Shown here one piece after another: positions 33,601-43,707 of a stretch of DNA of 64,000 bases. Numbering within the stretch: the first letter of the stretch is position 1; every line of letters starts with the position of its first letter. The stretch is from positions 3,618,449-3,682,448 of the forward strand of contig JAJEKV010000102.1 in assembly GCA_021234155.1 (NCBI GenBank), given 5' to 3'. The translations under genes and the position numbers were made by a program. The notes below the pieces were generated by a model. That model saw nothing but the letters and a program-made list of their open reading frames with translations, had not been told where the DNA came from and made no database searches. This DNA comes from Isoetes taiwanensis. Its lineage: Eukaryota; Streptophyta; Lycopodiopsida; Isoetales; Isoetaceae.

Positions 33601-35868
33601 ATTTTGGCATTCGGGACGATGTGGCGAAGTCGGATCGGCATTTTGAACCTCGCAATGTCCGAGCGACAAAACACTTTGGTTTCTACTTTGTCGCCCTTGG
33701 GGGCGCTTGGCGGTTTGATATGTTCTCGGACCGGATGTTGGATTTTTGGACCTTCTCGGACCAGGTTCACGGAACAAAGGATTCAACGGTTGGGATCACG
33801 AGGCAGAGATCCGGGGAGTGTGGTCTTTAGCGTCGCCCCCCGGGGCGGCTGCCGAGAAAAAGGCTGCCTCGGGGAAGCTTTTGGGGCTCGCCTCACGGGG
33901 TTCGGACTCTCCCCTCTAATGAGGAGGCCTTGCAAGGTCCTGGCCTTGTTTGACTTGGGCAAGTGTGCCATTTCGGTTCCCCAACAACGAGCTGCCGGAC
34001 CGTTCTAGTGCAAACTATTTGATCTAAACCTTATCCAAAATTTTTGAAAGTTGGCTGTATGTTGGCGATGACTTAGGAAGCTAGGACAAAAAAAATCAGA
34101 ATTTAAGTCCATACTATGCATTAATTAGGAATTTACGAATGTCTTGCTTGCTTCTGCAAAAGCGGGCCCTTGACTTCTAAGCGCCACAAGCGGGAGAGTC
34201 TGAGGTCCAAACTCCATTCCGTCCGGTTCCCCTTGCCCGGCGTTCTCAAGCGCATGTGATGACCCCGTTCAAGTGCAAAAGACCAAAACTTCGGCACCCA
34301 AAGCGCCAAACCACAGCTAGAACACGGCAGCTCATAGGGTTTCGTTTGGAGGCTCTATCCTTGTCGGTTGACTAGGACCTTGCGCCATGTCTTGGGTAGA
34401 GGGTGTTGGCGGCGAGCCGCGGACCCTAAAACCACGGGCGGCTTGCCCCAAAATTCCTCTCGAAGGCCACGGCGGGCGGGCAACTTCCCTCTCGGGGCCC
34501 GTGATCTGTCTCGCCAATGGACTCGAGCGTCGACATTGCCCTAGGGACCAAGTTTTGTGGCGAGAAGCCCACCCCTTCTCGAAGAAGCACCAAACTATCT
34601 CATGTGCAACACACTTTCGTAGTCAATTGGCCTAGGAGGTGGGCTGGCGGAATCTTTACAATGTAGAGGTAAAGTGTTTCTTTCTTTTTTGCAAAACCAG
34701 CCGTGTAACTTGGTCCCTAAGGGTAATTTTGGCATTCGGGACGATGTGGCGAAGTCGGCATTTAATTTGAACCTACGCAATGTCCCAAACGACAAAACAC
34801 TTTGGTTTCTATTAAGCCCGCCCGGGGGCCCAGCGGTTTGATATGTTCTCGGACGGATGTTGGATTTTTGGACCTTCTCCGGACCAGGTTCACGGAACAA
34901 AGGATTCAGCAGGGATCTGAGAGCGAGATCCGGGAGTGTGGTCTTTAGCGTCGCCCGGAGGAAGCGGCTGCCGAGGAAAAGGCTGCCTCGGGGAAGCTTT
35001 GGGGCTCGCCTCACAGGGTTGGACTCTCCCTCTAATGAGGAGGCCTTGCAAGGTCCTGGCCTTGTTTGACTTGCAAAGTGTGCGGCTTCGGCTAGCCCAA
35101 CAACGGCTGCACTGGGCTGTTCTAGTGCAAACTATTTGATCTAAACCTTATCAAAATTTTTGAAAGTTGGCACGTATGTTGGCGATGACTTAGGAAGCTA
35201 GCTGACAAAATCAGAATTTAAGTCCATACTATGCATTAATTAGGAATTCTGAATGTCTTGCTTCTTTACCAAAAGCGGCCCTTGACTTCTAAGCGCCACA
35301 ACGGGAGGAGTCTGAGGTCCAAACTCCATTCCGTCGGTTCCCCTTGCCCGGCGTTCTCAAGCGCATGTGATGAAGCCCGTCCCAAGTGCAAAAGACCAAA
35401 ACTTCGGCACCCAAAGCGCCAAACCACAGCTAGAACACGGCAGCTCATAGGGTTTCGTTTGAAGGCTCTATCATGTCCCGGTTGACTAGGACTTTCTTGG
35501 CCGTGTCTTGAGGTAGAGGGGGTGTTGGCCTTGCGAACCGCGGACCCTAAAACCACCCGGAGGCGGCTTGCCCAAAATTCCTCTCCCGAAGGCCACAGCG
35601 ACGAGCGGGCAGCTTCCCCTCTCAGGGCAGTGATCACGTCTCGCCAATGGACTCGAGCGTCGACATTGCCCTAGGGACCAAGTTTTGTGGCGAAGCCCAC
35701 CCCTTCTCGAAGAAGCGTAAACTATCTCATGTGCAACACTTTCGTGGTCGAATTGGCCTAGGAGGTGGGCTCGAAATCTTTACAATGTAGAGGTAAAGTG
35801 TGTCGTTTTTGCAAAGCGGCCGGAGTGTAACTTAGTCCATAGGGTAATTTTGGCATTCCAAGCGATAA
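30691..35868. repeat. Tandem satellite, about 1.12-kb unit, 4.6 copies
   Basis: GACTTAGGAAGCTAG starts copies at 30691, 31818, 32942, 34070 and 35187 (periods 1127, 1124, 1128 and 1117). The fifth copy stops near 35868 at the CACTA right subterminal region. Copies share blocks such as CCTTGACTTCTAAGCGCC, AAAAGACCAAAACTTCGGCA, GTTGGATTTTTGGACCTTCT and TTTTTGAAAGTTGGC. Open frames of 60-158 codons occur in individual copies but shift between copies because of small insertions and deletions, so it is most likely non-coding. I do not recognise its origin. Confidence 0.95.
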
Positions 35869-36473
35869 AGGCGTCGATTATTAAATTTTTTTTTCGCCGC
35901 GTTTTTTTTCCCCAAAAGAAAAAAAAAAAAAAAGTAGCGTCGTTAAACGGCGTTGCTTCGATGGCTCTCTGGCTAACAATGGCGTTAAGCGGGCGATCTG
36001 CGACGTACAGCAAAAGCTGGCTTTTCGCGTCCGGATATTCTGGCGTCGTTTAAACGGCGATCCGCGTCGGCGATGGCGGGACACTTTGGCGTGCCGGCTC
36101 GAGTCGGCAAAGCCACGAAGGCTGGCCCGGTCACGTCGATTTTTTAGTCGTCGTTCAACGGCGTCATGTCGGCGTGGCGAAACTGCGGTGGCGTGCCCGG
36201 CTGGCATGTCCGACAAATACCGCGGCGGATGTACCCGTCGGATCCGCGAGGCGGCGTTAAGCGGCGTTTGTGCGTGGCGCGACGCATACGCTTACCCGGC
36301 TTGGCGGCAATACCATGCCACAGCGGGCCAATCCGACCGTCAGCCGAAAGCGTCGTTGAGCGGCGTCGAAGCAACGTTAATGCGTGGATTGAGCAACGAT
36401 AATCGTCGATATTAAACGGCGACGTCGTTCTTGGCGTCAGCGGCGTCGTTGGGCGTCGACTATCCTTATTGTG
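35869..36473. repeat. Right subterminal region of CACTA element 1
   Basis: GC-rich block after poly-T/poly-A (35886-35933). Contains CGTCGTTAAACGGC (35938-35951) and relatives at 36044, 36146, 36345 and 36440, in inverted orientation relative to the left end. A GACGTC lies at 36421. It ends TTATTGTG at 36466-36473. Confidence 0.65.
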
Positions 36474-36476
36474 ACT
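36474..36476. other. Right target-site duplication (ACT) of CACTA element 1
   Basis: ACT directly after TTATTGTG, matching 17999-18001. Confidence 0.6.
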
Positions 36477-36772
36477 AGCGGCGTAAAAACTATTTCAGCT
36501 TCTCCCATACAAAGCGGCTGCTTCCTTCTCTTTAATCTAGGCATTTTTCACATAAGAAAAGGTTGGCTTCTAGAGCTGCATGGTTTGGCTAGAATCGAGA
36601 AGAAAAAGCGTATTTTACACCTAAGCAAAGACTGCGTGCTCCTTTGCGTTCTCTTTTTAGATTCGTTGGGTTATAGAAATGGGGTCATGGCGATGGAACT
36701 CAAGCAATTCATGGAATATATTCATCTTTTTTGGCAACATTTTTATGGAATAGTATGGTCCAAAACAAAAAG
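36477..36772. repeat. Right flank of the duplicated F-box/KH locus, copy 1
   Basis: From TAAAAACTATTTCAGCTTC onward it matches 43412-43707 with small differences (AAGAAAAGGTTGGCTTCTAG, TTCATGGAATATATTCATC). In copy 2 this sequence directly continues the upstream flank of the knuckle/KH gene, so in copy 1 it was displaced by CACTA element 1. No gene is evident. Confidence 0.85.
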
Positions 36773-36948
36773 CTCAATTCTTTTACTTAAACAAAAAAAA
36801 TCGACATATTAGATGCCTCTTTTGTGTCCAAATTTTCATTTCTTATATTATTCTTGGGGGCTCTCTTGCAAGATCCTAGATTTAGATACAAGACAAGATT
36901 TTTTGTCCCGTTATAGCTATTGATTAATCATTTTGTCTTTGGGTAAAG
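36773..36948. other. Short unassigned AT-rich DNA
   Basis: Nothing recognisable between the end of the duplicated block and the LTR fragment. Confidence 0.4.
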
Positions 36949-37860
36949 TGACATCCATTTCAACTCTATCCTTCATCTCCTGCTGTCATTCATCCTGTCT
37001 CCCTCGAGACTATCCTAGCTGCAGAAGTGCATAAACATAAGCATAAACATCATATAAATACATAACCACCTCGAAGGGTGGGATCACCATAACAAGATAC
37101 ATCAAAATAAGAACATTATACATCAACAGAAAGGATGTTCTACCCAAGCTCAAACTCATGAGGGGTGGCGGCTTGGGCCTCGAGACTCAATGCGGAGCCA
37201 ATTCATGGGCAATGGATTTGACTGGAATAAGAACATGGATGTTGGGTAGTCCATTCCATCCGCCCCTCCTGTGCATACTTTGCAGATAGGCTGATACCTG
37301 CCGGGTGCATAGTCAGAAGGACTACTCACAGGTTGCAACTCCCGATTCGATAAGGCGGGGAGATCTATCTCCTCCGGAAGTCCATGCCAACTACATGTAA
37401 GTAGAGGGCCATGGTTCTCCCATGCCCATACACAACTTCAACCCCCTTTGGGGCGACGCATCATCTAGGAGGTCGCAGGAGGCCCATACCTTGCCCGCAC
37501 TCATTGGCAAAGGGATTAGCCCCCTAACCCACCGTTCCCCTAGTAGATGCTACATGCCGGGGATCAATTGTAGGCTGGGCAAGCCTTTCCTTGTCAATCG
37601 GTCTTACCCGACCCACCCACGGCCGGCGGGGCTCCTATGCACCTGCATTAATTGGAAATTAATGGGCCAATCTAGAATCATCAAGGCTTTGAGTCTCTAC
37701 CCTCCTTTCCATTACACAAAGGTGTGCACAGAATGAAATACAATATCACCATCTAACAAAATCAAATACTGATTATACAAATCTAATATATCTAATCTAA
37801 TCTAATCAAATCAAATTCTTTAGTCAATTTGGATTTTAGATGGGGTTCTTGATCTCTAAA
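36949..37860 (-). repeat. LTR fragment (LTR C), minus strand, related to LTRs A and B
   Basis: Read on the minus strand it shares with LTR A the run GGAGGGGCGGATGGA (37251-37270), TCCATTGCC.ATGAATT, and the GGGTAGAGACT block (about 37690). It ends with GCAGCTAGG...GATGTCAC near 36949. Only the downstream half to two thirds of an LTR is present. Bases 37780-37810 hold short TCTAATC repeats. Confidence 0.7.
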
Positions 37861-38980
37861 AGGTTAGTCTAGTGCCAAGACCGGTCGGTAGCGATTGGGA
37901 AGCATGCATCCATTCAGCAAGCCGGACAACAAGCCTCTCGGGAACTTGCGTGCGAGGCGGATGGCAACTTCCCATCGTCGGCTCTCTGAAAGAACAAATG
38001 GGCCCGGTGTAAATAGAGACAACCATAAGCCCCCTAGGGCAAATCCGATGCATTGGTTCCATTTAAACAGCAGAGGGGTAGATGTAGCCATAGCCAAGAT
38101 CTGGCTCTGATGTGACACCCTCTTTGTCCTAAAAGATGAGTTCAATTAGGAAAAAAAGTTAAGGAAATGTCGACAATTATGGAGGTAATTAGAAAAGGGG
38201 GATTTTTGTGAAAAAAGGATGAGTTTGTGTGGACCGTCAGATCTGCTCATGCTATTCTTATCTATCTAAATTAGGGCGGGATCCAATTCCAACATTTACA
38301 TGCTTCTACCTCTGTCATGACCACGCTTGTAGCCCCTTCCCCCTATCCCTACTTGGACGATAACCGTCAGACCCTCACCCAAGTCCAGACCCAGACCCAC
38401 ACCCAAACATACTCTGTCAATCCCATCTTCCACAACCTTGAGGGCATCACATATCTGACGCCTTTCCACCGAGGCGCCGAGGCCGGAGGCCTCCTCCATG
38501 AGGAACGAAGCCCATGCTAAAGGCAATCAATACACCCAGTTCAACAGACCCATGATTGCGACTCAGCAATGGTAGCACACCAGGCATGCAAGGCAAGATG
38601 GCGACAAATGTAGACAAAAAGTGAGGATAACACCACTTGCATCGGCGGAGGAGAAGCAATCCCTTGTACCCTAGATGCTCAAAGAGGCGGTTGGTTAGAG
38701 AAAACTACGGGTTGCGGAGATGGAACCCAAATGCAACAATTGCGACAACATGCACTTGTTGCAATTTGAAAAGGAGGAGGATATATAAACGGGCTCTTGC
38801 TACTCTATGGGCGATCATATATGCCATATCTACCGAGCTGAAGCCATGGTACAAAGGCGGGGAATGCCTTGGCGGGGAGAGGACCCGCTGCTATCTCCCA
38901 TCTTGATTCAGGCATCACCATCATCGAGGGGCGGTTACCGGAAAGATAATCGCTACACCAGGCCCTTCAAAGCGGCGTGC
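37861..38980. other. Unassigned DNA beside LTR C
   Basis: Contains a possible minus-strand primer-binding site remnant at 38098-38111 and short open frames (37864-38145 minus; 38317-38520 plus, with Gln/Thr-rich sequence) that could be retrotransposon leader or gag scraps. No motif is recognised. Confidence 0.35.
38098..38111 (-). other. Possible tRNA-Met primer-binding site remnant next to an LTR end
   Basis: On the minus strand, TGTCACA is followed directly by TCAGAGCCA, the inner part of the common initiator-Met tRNA primer-binding site. The outer TGG is missing. The adjoining LTR would lie at higher coordinates but does not resemble LTRs A-C. Confidence 0.25.
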
Positions 38981-41474
38981 AAATATTTTTACCACGGTTG
39001 TTGTGATTCCATCACAAAAATTCCATCCGCGGAATCCACGGACCTCGAGAAGCGGGATCCGTTCCGGAGGCCCGTTATCGTGCGACACTTGTCGGTGTAC
39101 TTTTCGATGGATCCTAGCCATACATCTCACGGGGTCCATCTTGGCCAGTCCATTTTATATCTTCGTGAATCACATCCATAAAATACCCGTAGGGGCCGGA
39201 ATCAACCCCTTTTATTCCACGGGGCGGGAATCACTATCAAAATATCGATAAAAGTTCAAATTTTTGACCCTCTTGTTCTTACGGGAGTAGGGGGCTATGG
39301 CGTATTGCTCCGGCGAGAGATGGCGATTGAGCAGGGGGTTGAGGAGATCTTCCTTCTTTTCTTGTTCTCATTTTATTTTCTCGTTTTATTTTCTTCTCTG
39401 AGTCCGGCGGCATGGCTATGGCTGAAAGCGAGGCGTTGTTATGAAAGCGGGGGGCGTTCTTTTTGAAAGCGAGGGGCTATGGAGTTTGGCGGCTCGATCT
39501 GGTGGTTTCTACCCCACTGCCCCTATTTGGAGGTTAAGCTTCGGTTGGGCGAGCCATTTAAGCTTTTAATTATTGGAGCTCTAGCCGGGTTAGGGCTTTC
39601 TAGGTTCTCAAATCGGTCGGTTCGGTGATTTGGCCGGTTTTGATGATGGCTGTAATCTGGAAGCAAGAATGCATTGCAAAAAATTCCCTCTGCTTCACTC
39701 TGCTCCTTAATGCTTTCATTACGTTCTATAAAAATGCATCACGAGTAAAAATTTCTAGCTACCCCTCCCTTCCTTTTGAGCAGTTTGAGTCTTCAAGAAA
39801 CCGGATGCTCACGGAAGCTCACTACACCTTGTTCAAGCAAATGCCGTTTGGATATCAAAAACTTCCTTTGAGGCCTGAGATCTTGGGAAGTGCATAATCT
39901 GGAAAGGCATAATCACGAAGATCTGGGAAGTGCCAGTAATCACAAAAAGCATGGCGAATCGCCCGACCCGGTAGCCCGGGGTTTCCGGCATCCATTATCG
40001 CGGGAATCAAGGGTGAAAATATTTTTACAAAATGGCCCGATCGCCCGGATTTTTTTTTAAGACCGTGGTTCCAGTTTACAAGAGCCCGGCTTATATTTCT
40101 TCTGGCGGCTATTGCAAATGTTTTCAAACAATACTGAAAATCTTCATAAAGCCAACCATTTATTTGAAAACAGAAATAAAAATAAAATCCGACATGAAAA
40201 AACTAGAGTTGGAAAAATCGTTTTAAAAATACATTAGAAAACCAGGATCTAATTTTGTCCCATTAAGGGATGCTTTACAAGCGAAAGCAAAATGTCAATT
40301 TTTTCATATAGCGGCACTAATTAGCTTCTTCTCTATCATAAGCTATAGCTATTGCTTCAAACAAGCGTTTAAGCCTCCATACACAATACTATGCAAAAGA
40401 CTTCGCCATAACCATATTCTTTGGAAAAATAATAAGCATAATAACAAAGCATATGGCTTGTAGAAGGAAACGATTAAAATGAAAGACTTGGGGTAGATCA
40501 AAAGTTATAGAAAATAAAGATATGGGAAAATCTATTTTGTTTTGGGTTCATGAACAATAAAAAATTGAACTCAAGCGTTTGCTTTTTATTGATGCAATGC
40601 ACATGCATATGAAAATGCGAGATCTATAAAATTGGGAAGAATGTTGCTAGCAATCGGATGCATCTGCTGCTCATTTCACAAGTTAACCTTCCATGATCTA
40701 GCGTAAATCCTATAGTAGCGAGTTCATAACTTTTGCAATTTGGCGGACACTTGCATTTGTGCATTGAAGTATGAGATAATACATTAGCAAATCTAATCTG
40801 GACACTTGCAGGCAATGTAGATGGTGGTGATTCTATCTCGAAGAATCTTACATTTGTGATTCCACCGGGCAGAATCGCATGGTTGTGATTCCATCTGGCG
40901 GAATAGCAATGTTGTGATTACATGCGGCGAATCGTGGTTGGTGATTCCATCTCCGCGAATCGGGCGTTAAGTGATTCCATCGGCGGAATAGCAAGGTTGT
41001 GATTCCGTGCGGCGGAATAACACGATTGTGATTCGTCTGGCCCGGAATAACAAGGTTGTGATTCCGTCACGGCGGGAATAACGATTAATGATTCCATCTC
41101 GCGGAATAGCAAGGTTGTGATTCCGTCCGTGAAGATAACCGCGATTGTGATTCCGTCTCGGGAATAAATAATCGGTTTTGATTAAATGCGGCGGAATAAC
41201 TGCGATTGTGATTCCGTCTCGGCGGAATAAATATCTGGTTGTGATTCCGTGCGGTGGAATACATGGCGGTGATTCCATCTCGAAGAATCATAAATTGGTG
41301 ATTCCATCGGGCGGAATAGCAAAGTTGTGATTCATAGGAAGGTATAAATGACACAGCGACCACAATAGTCTGAATAACGGGGGCTCTGGTACAAATAGCG
41401 GGGTCTCCAACACAGTGATTCCGCGGGATGGAATTTTTTGCGATGGAATCACAATAACCGGGGTAAAAATATTT
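38981..41474. mobile_element. Inverted-repeat-bounded unit, 2.5 kb, unclassified
   Basis: The first 55 bp (38981-39035, starting AAATATTTTTACC and containing TTGTGATTCCATC) recur as the reverse complement at 41418-41474 with few differences. A third copy of the outermost motif (AAAATATTTTTAC) lies at 40016-40028. The interior has an open frame at 39625-39897 with no recognised motif and a minisatellite (40828-41334) built from the terminal motif. I see no convincing target-site duplication, so this may be a terminal-inverted-repeat transposon or a rearranged repeat. Confidence 0.5.
40828..41334. repeat. Minisatellite of about 30 bp with internal dyad
   Basis: About 17 diverged units of the form GTGATTCCATCTCGGCGGAATARCAAGGTT. 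Each unit contains GATTCC ... GGAAT(C), an inverted pair able to form a small hairpin. The first two units and the last two units resemble each other (both contain ATCTCGAAGAATC), suggesting an expansion from a duplicated edge. Confidence 0.85.
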
Positions 41475-41694
41475 TGTTCCCTTCAAAACAAAGTCATCAC
41501 ACTTGAGACAACCTCGACATTAAGATATAGAAGGCTGGAACATAGTTCTCTTGCTTTCGAGAACATGAGTCACGGGAGCTACGGCGGGCGGTTGTACTAA
41601 ATAGCCAAGGTTAAAAGCATCCGCCATCAAGGGAGGAGCTGCGGGACTAGTCTGAGGAAAGATGTGCATTTTTAAGCCCATCGAATCTTTGCTA
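41335..41694. other. Right end of the inverted-repeat unit and spacer
   Basis: Holds the right inverted repeat (41418-41474) and about 220 bp without recognisable content before homology to the F-box gene begins. Confidence 0.45.
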
Positions 41695-41935
41695 CAAACA
41701 AATATATGATATATGCTCTCACAAAGCTTTCGTTAGTAAGACATTCTACTTTGTGTTCTTATCCATCGGCAAAGAAGACTTCCTGCAGATGATCTATTTG
41801 TTAACGAACGACAAGCTATTATATAATGCCTCCACCAATAGCTGGGTGATTGTGAACAGTTCAAAAGATGCACCGGTGCTTTGTATGAGTAAAGAATAAC
41901 TTTATCTGAAGCGTCATGCATTGCCTTCTAGAAAA
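41695..41935 (+). pseudogene. Truncated F-box gene copy (3' end only)
   Basis: Matches the last ~230 bp of the F-box gene and its stop region (compare 16405-16675), including ATGCCTCCACCAATAGCTGG. It lacks about 37 bp present in the intact gene (between AGACTTCCT and GCAGATGAT) and has frame-disrupting changes. The F-box and most of the propeller region are absent. Confidence 0.9.
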
Positions 41936-42039
41936 ATCACGGGGTTTTTAATTGTGTCATTGTCAATTACCTTAAAAAGCATTGAAATGATATTGGTCTA
42001 TGTTTTTATCTAAAATGCAATCATGCACATATTCATAAT

Positions 42040-43304
42040 GTTGGTTGTTAGAGTAGTTGGCATCCTCTCTGCAGGTTTTCCTGGATCCATCTTCCTTCTT
42101 GAGGTTGCTGGATGCCCTCTCTGCAGTTGGTCTCTTGTAATAATGGTCTTCTTTGTGATCTACAACCTTATTTGGGATTGTATTTGAGCTTGGCTGCCTG
42201 CTTCAAACCTTGTTCTCAATGATGTGAAGGCTCTTGCTCTTTCTTGGTAGCATTCTATCTGGTGGTGGAAGCGGTGGAAGATTCAAAGTTTTTCTTGAGG
42301 GATTTATTAGTCATCAACAAAATGAGGAGGAGAAACATATTGTCCAAGATAGATTTGGTCTATTTGTTGCGTAGCAATCAAGAAATTGACATTGGATCCA
42401 TGGCCCTGCATCCGTCTTAGGGCCTTGCGTTCTTCCTCAACTTAATCTACCACTTTCTTTACACTATTGACTGCTTTAGTGACAGCCAATCTATCAGGTC
42501 CGGAAACAGCTCCATTGCCAGATGAAACATTGTCTTCTAGCTTTAATCGACATCTTAGATCCTTCTCAATACCATGAGTAACAACTCCACCCCTGCCAAT
42601 AAGACGTGGCTTTAAACGTTTATCCCTTAATGGTATCCTCTCAACAATTTTACTTGACTTTCTATTTCCACCTAGAGTTGTTATGCAACCCTGCATTGCA
42701 AAGATTATAGAGCAAATTAGGCATTCAAAGCCAAGCATGCGAGCTCATGCTTATTAATGTCCCCTGGTTGATATCCTAAATAAAAGCGGTAATAGGATCA
42801 TTCCTCCTGTTCCCCACCCGGACATGAAGTTTGGAATTGCACAATTCCATCTTTTGAACAACACATCTCATTCAGTTGAAATGCGAACGTCGTAAAGTAG
42901 CCAAATATTTAAATTAAAACACCCATATAATATCAGAGATACTATTGTGCATAATGGTTTACATCTCACCACTAAGTTCAGTTTAACTTCACCCTCTACA
43001 ATATGTGCAGGAGGAATAATGCATTTTGCTATGTTGCCAAACGTCATCATACTTTGCTCATCAATGAGTCTTCATTTCATTAGTGCTATCTCACTTGTTG
43101 TAGTCATGGAAATGAATAATCCACCCATTTTCATAGAATCTTACCTGAGCAAAATGGCTTGATTCTCACATATTTTGCAATGAAGTGCTTCTTTCTCTCT
43201 CCATTTTTAATTGCTCTCTATGGCTTTGGCTTTTGCTTCTCTGTTGGTACAGTCTGCAGCGACTTGAATCATTCTTCATCTTTATCAACATCATCATCAA
43301 CCAT
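42040..43304 (-). pseudogene. CCHC zinc knuckle plus KH-domain gene relic, copy 2
   Basis: Minus strand, from an ATG at 43304 (MVDDDVDKDEE). The knuckle first half reads CKIC or its frameshifted equivalent near 43190-43150 and ends at CTCAG with a canonical GTAAG donor at about 43145. The acceptor CAG is at 42693-42691 and exon 2 begins GCITTLGGNRKSSKIVERIP. It continues RLIGRGGVV (42603-42577), then GPDRLAVTKAVNSVKKVVD. The Gly-x-x-Gly loop inside Ile-Gly-Arg-Gly-Gly, with flanking hydrophobic helices, fits a type I KH RNA-binding domain. A TAA interrupts just after VVD (42442), with 'VEEERKALRRM' beyond it. It is better preserved than copy 1 over the KH core but is still a pseudogene. Family assignment is from motif pattern only. 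Confidence 0.6.
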
Positions 43305-43390
43305 CTGTCAACAACCATAAATCCAAATACCCAGTAATTACCACATAAGATAGAACTCTGCCTTTTAATAGGAACCTCTCAACAGCAAAG

Positions 43391-43707
43391 CAATATTTCA
43401 GCTTCTAATGCTTAAACTATTTCAGCTTCCCCCATATAAAACCGGCAGAGTGCTACTTCTCATTAATCTAGCTGGTTTCACATAAGAAAAGGTTGGCTTC
43501 TAGAGTACATGCCAATTTGGTTGGAATCAGAAGAAAAAGACGTATTTTTACACCTAGCAAAGACCTATGTGCTCTCTTCATCATTCTTTTTCGGTTCTTT
43601 AGGGTATAGAAATGGATCCATGACGATGGAACTCAACGATTCATGGAATATATTCATCTTTTTTGGCAAGACTTTATGGAATATTATGGTCCAAAAAAAT
43701 AGCTCTA
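43391..43707. repeat. Duplicated-locus flank with empty CACTA site, copy 2
   Basis: CTCAACAGCAAAG (ending 43390) matches 17984-17996, and TAAACTATTTCAGCTTC (43413 onward) matches the sequence right of CACTA element 1. Only about 22 bp separate them here instead of 18.5 kb. This shows the unoccupied arrangement. Confidence 0.8.

Larger units (their letters stand above)
18002..36473. mobile_element. CACTA-type (En/Spm-like) element 1, 18.5 kb, non-autonomous
   Basis: The left end is CACTACAAATTT, the canonical CACTA terminus. The right end is TTATTGTG, matching 6 of 8 positions of the expected inverse TTGTAGTG. ACT is duplicated on both sides. Both subterminal regions are unusually GC-rich and share inverted motifs: GCCGTTTAACGACG at 18287-18300 and 18386-18399 is matched exactly by its reverse complement at 35938-35951. 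The flanks (to 17998 and from 36477) are contiguous in the duplicated locus at 43391-43412, which has no insertion. No transposase (TNPD-like) frame is visible. The interior consists of repeats and one or two gene-like scraps, so it would need enzyme supplied in trans. Terminal repeat imperfection suggests age. Confidence 0.7.

Noticed and set aside
33532-34008. 158-codon frame in the 1.12-kb satellite
   Set aside because: The corresponding frame is shifted or stopped in the other four copies, so coding function is unlikely.
40828-41334. Regular ~30-bp repeats resembling a CRISPR array
   Set aside because: Units are contiguous and diverged, with no unique spacers and no cas genes, in a eukaryotic genome. 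It is a minisatellite.
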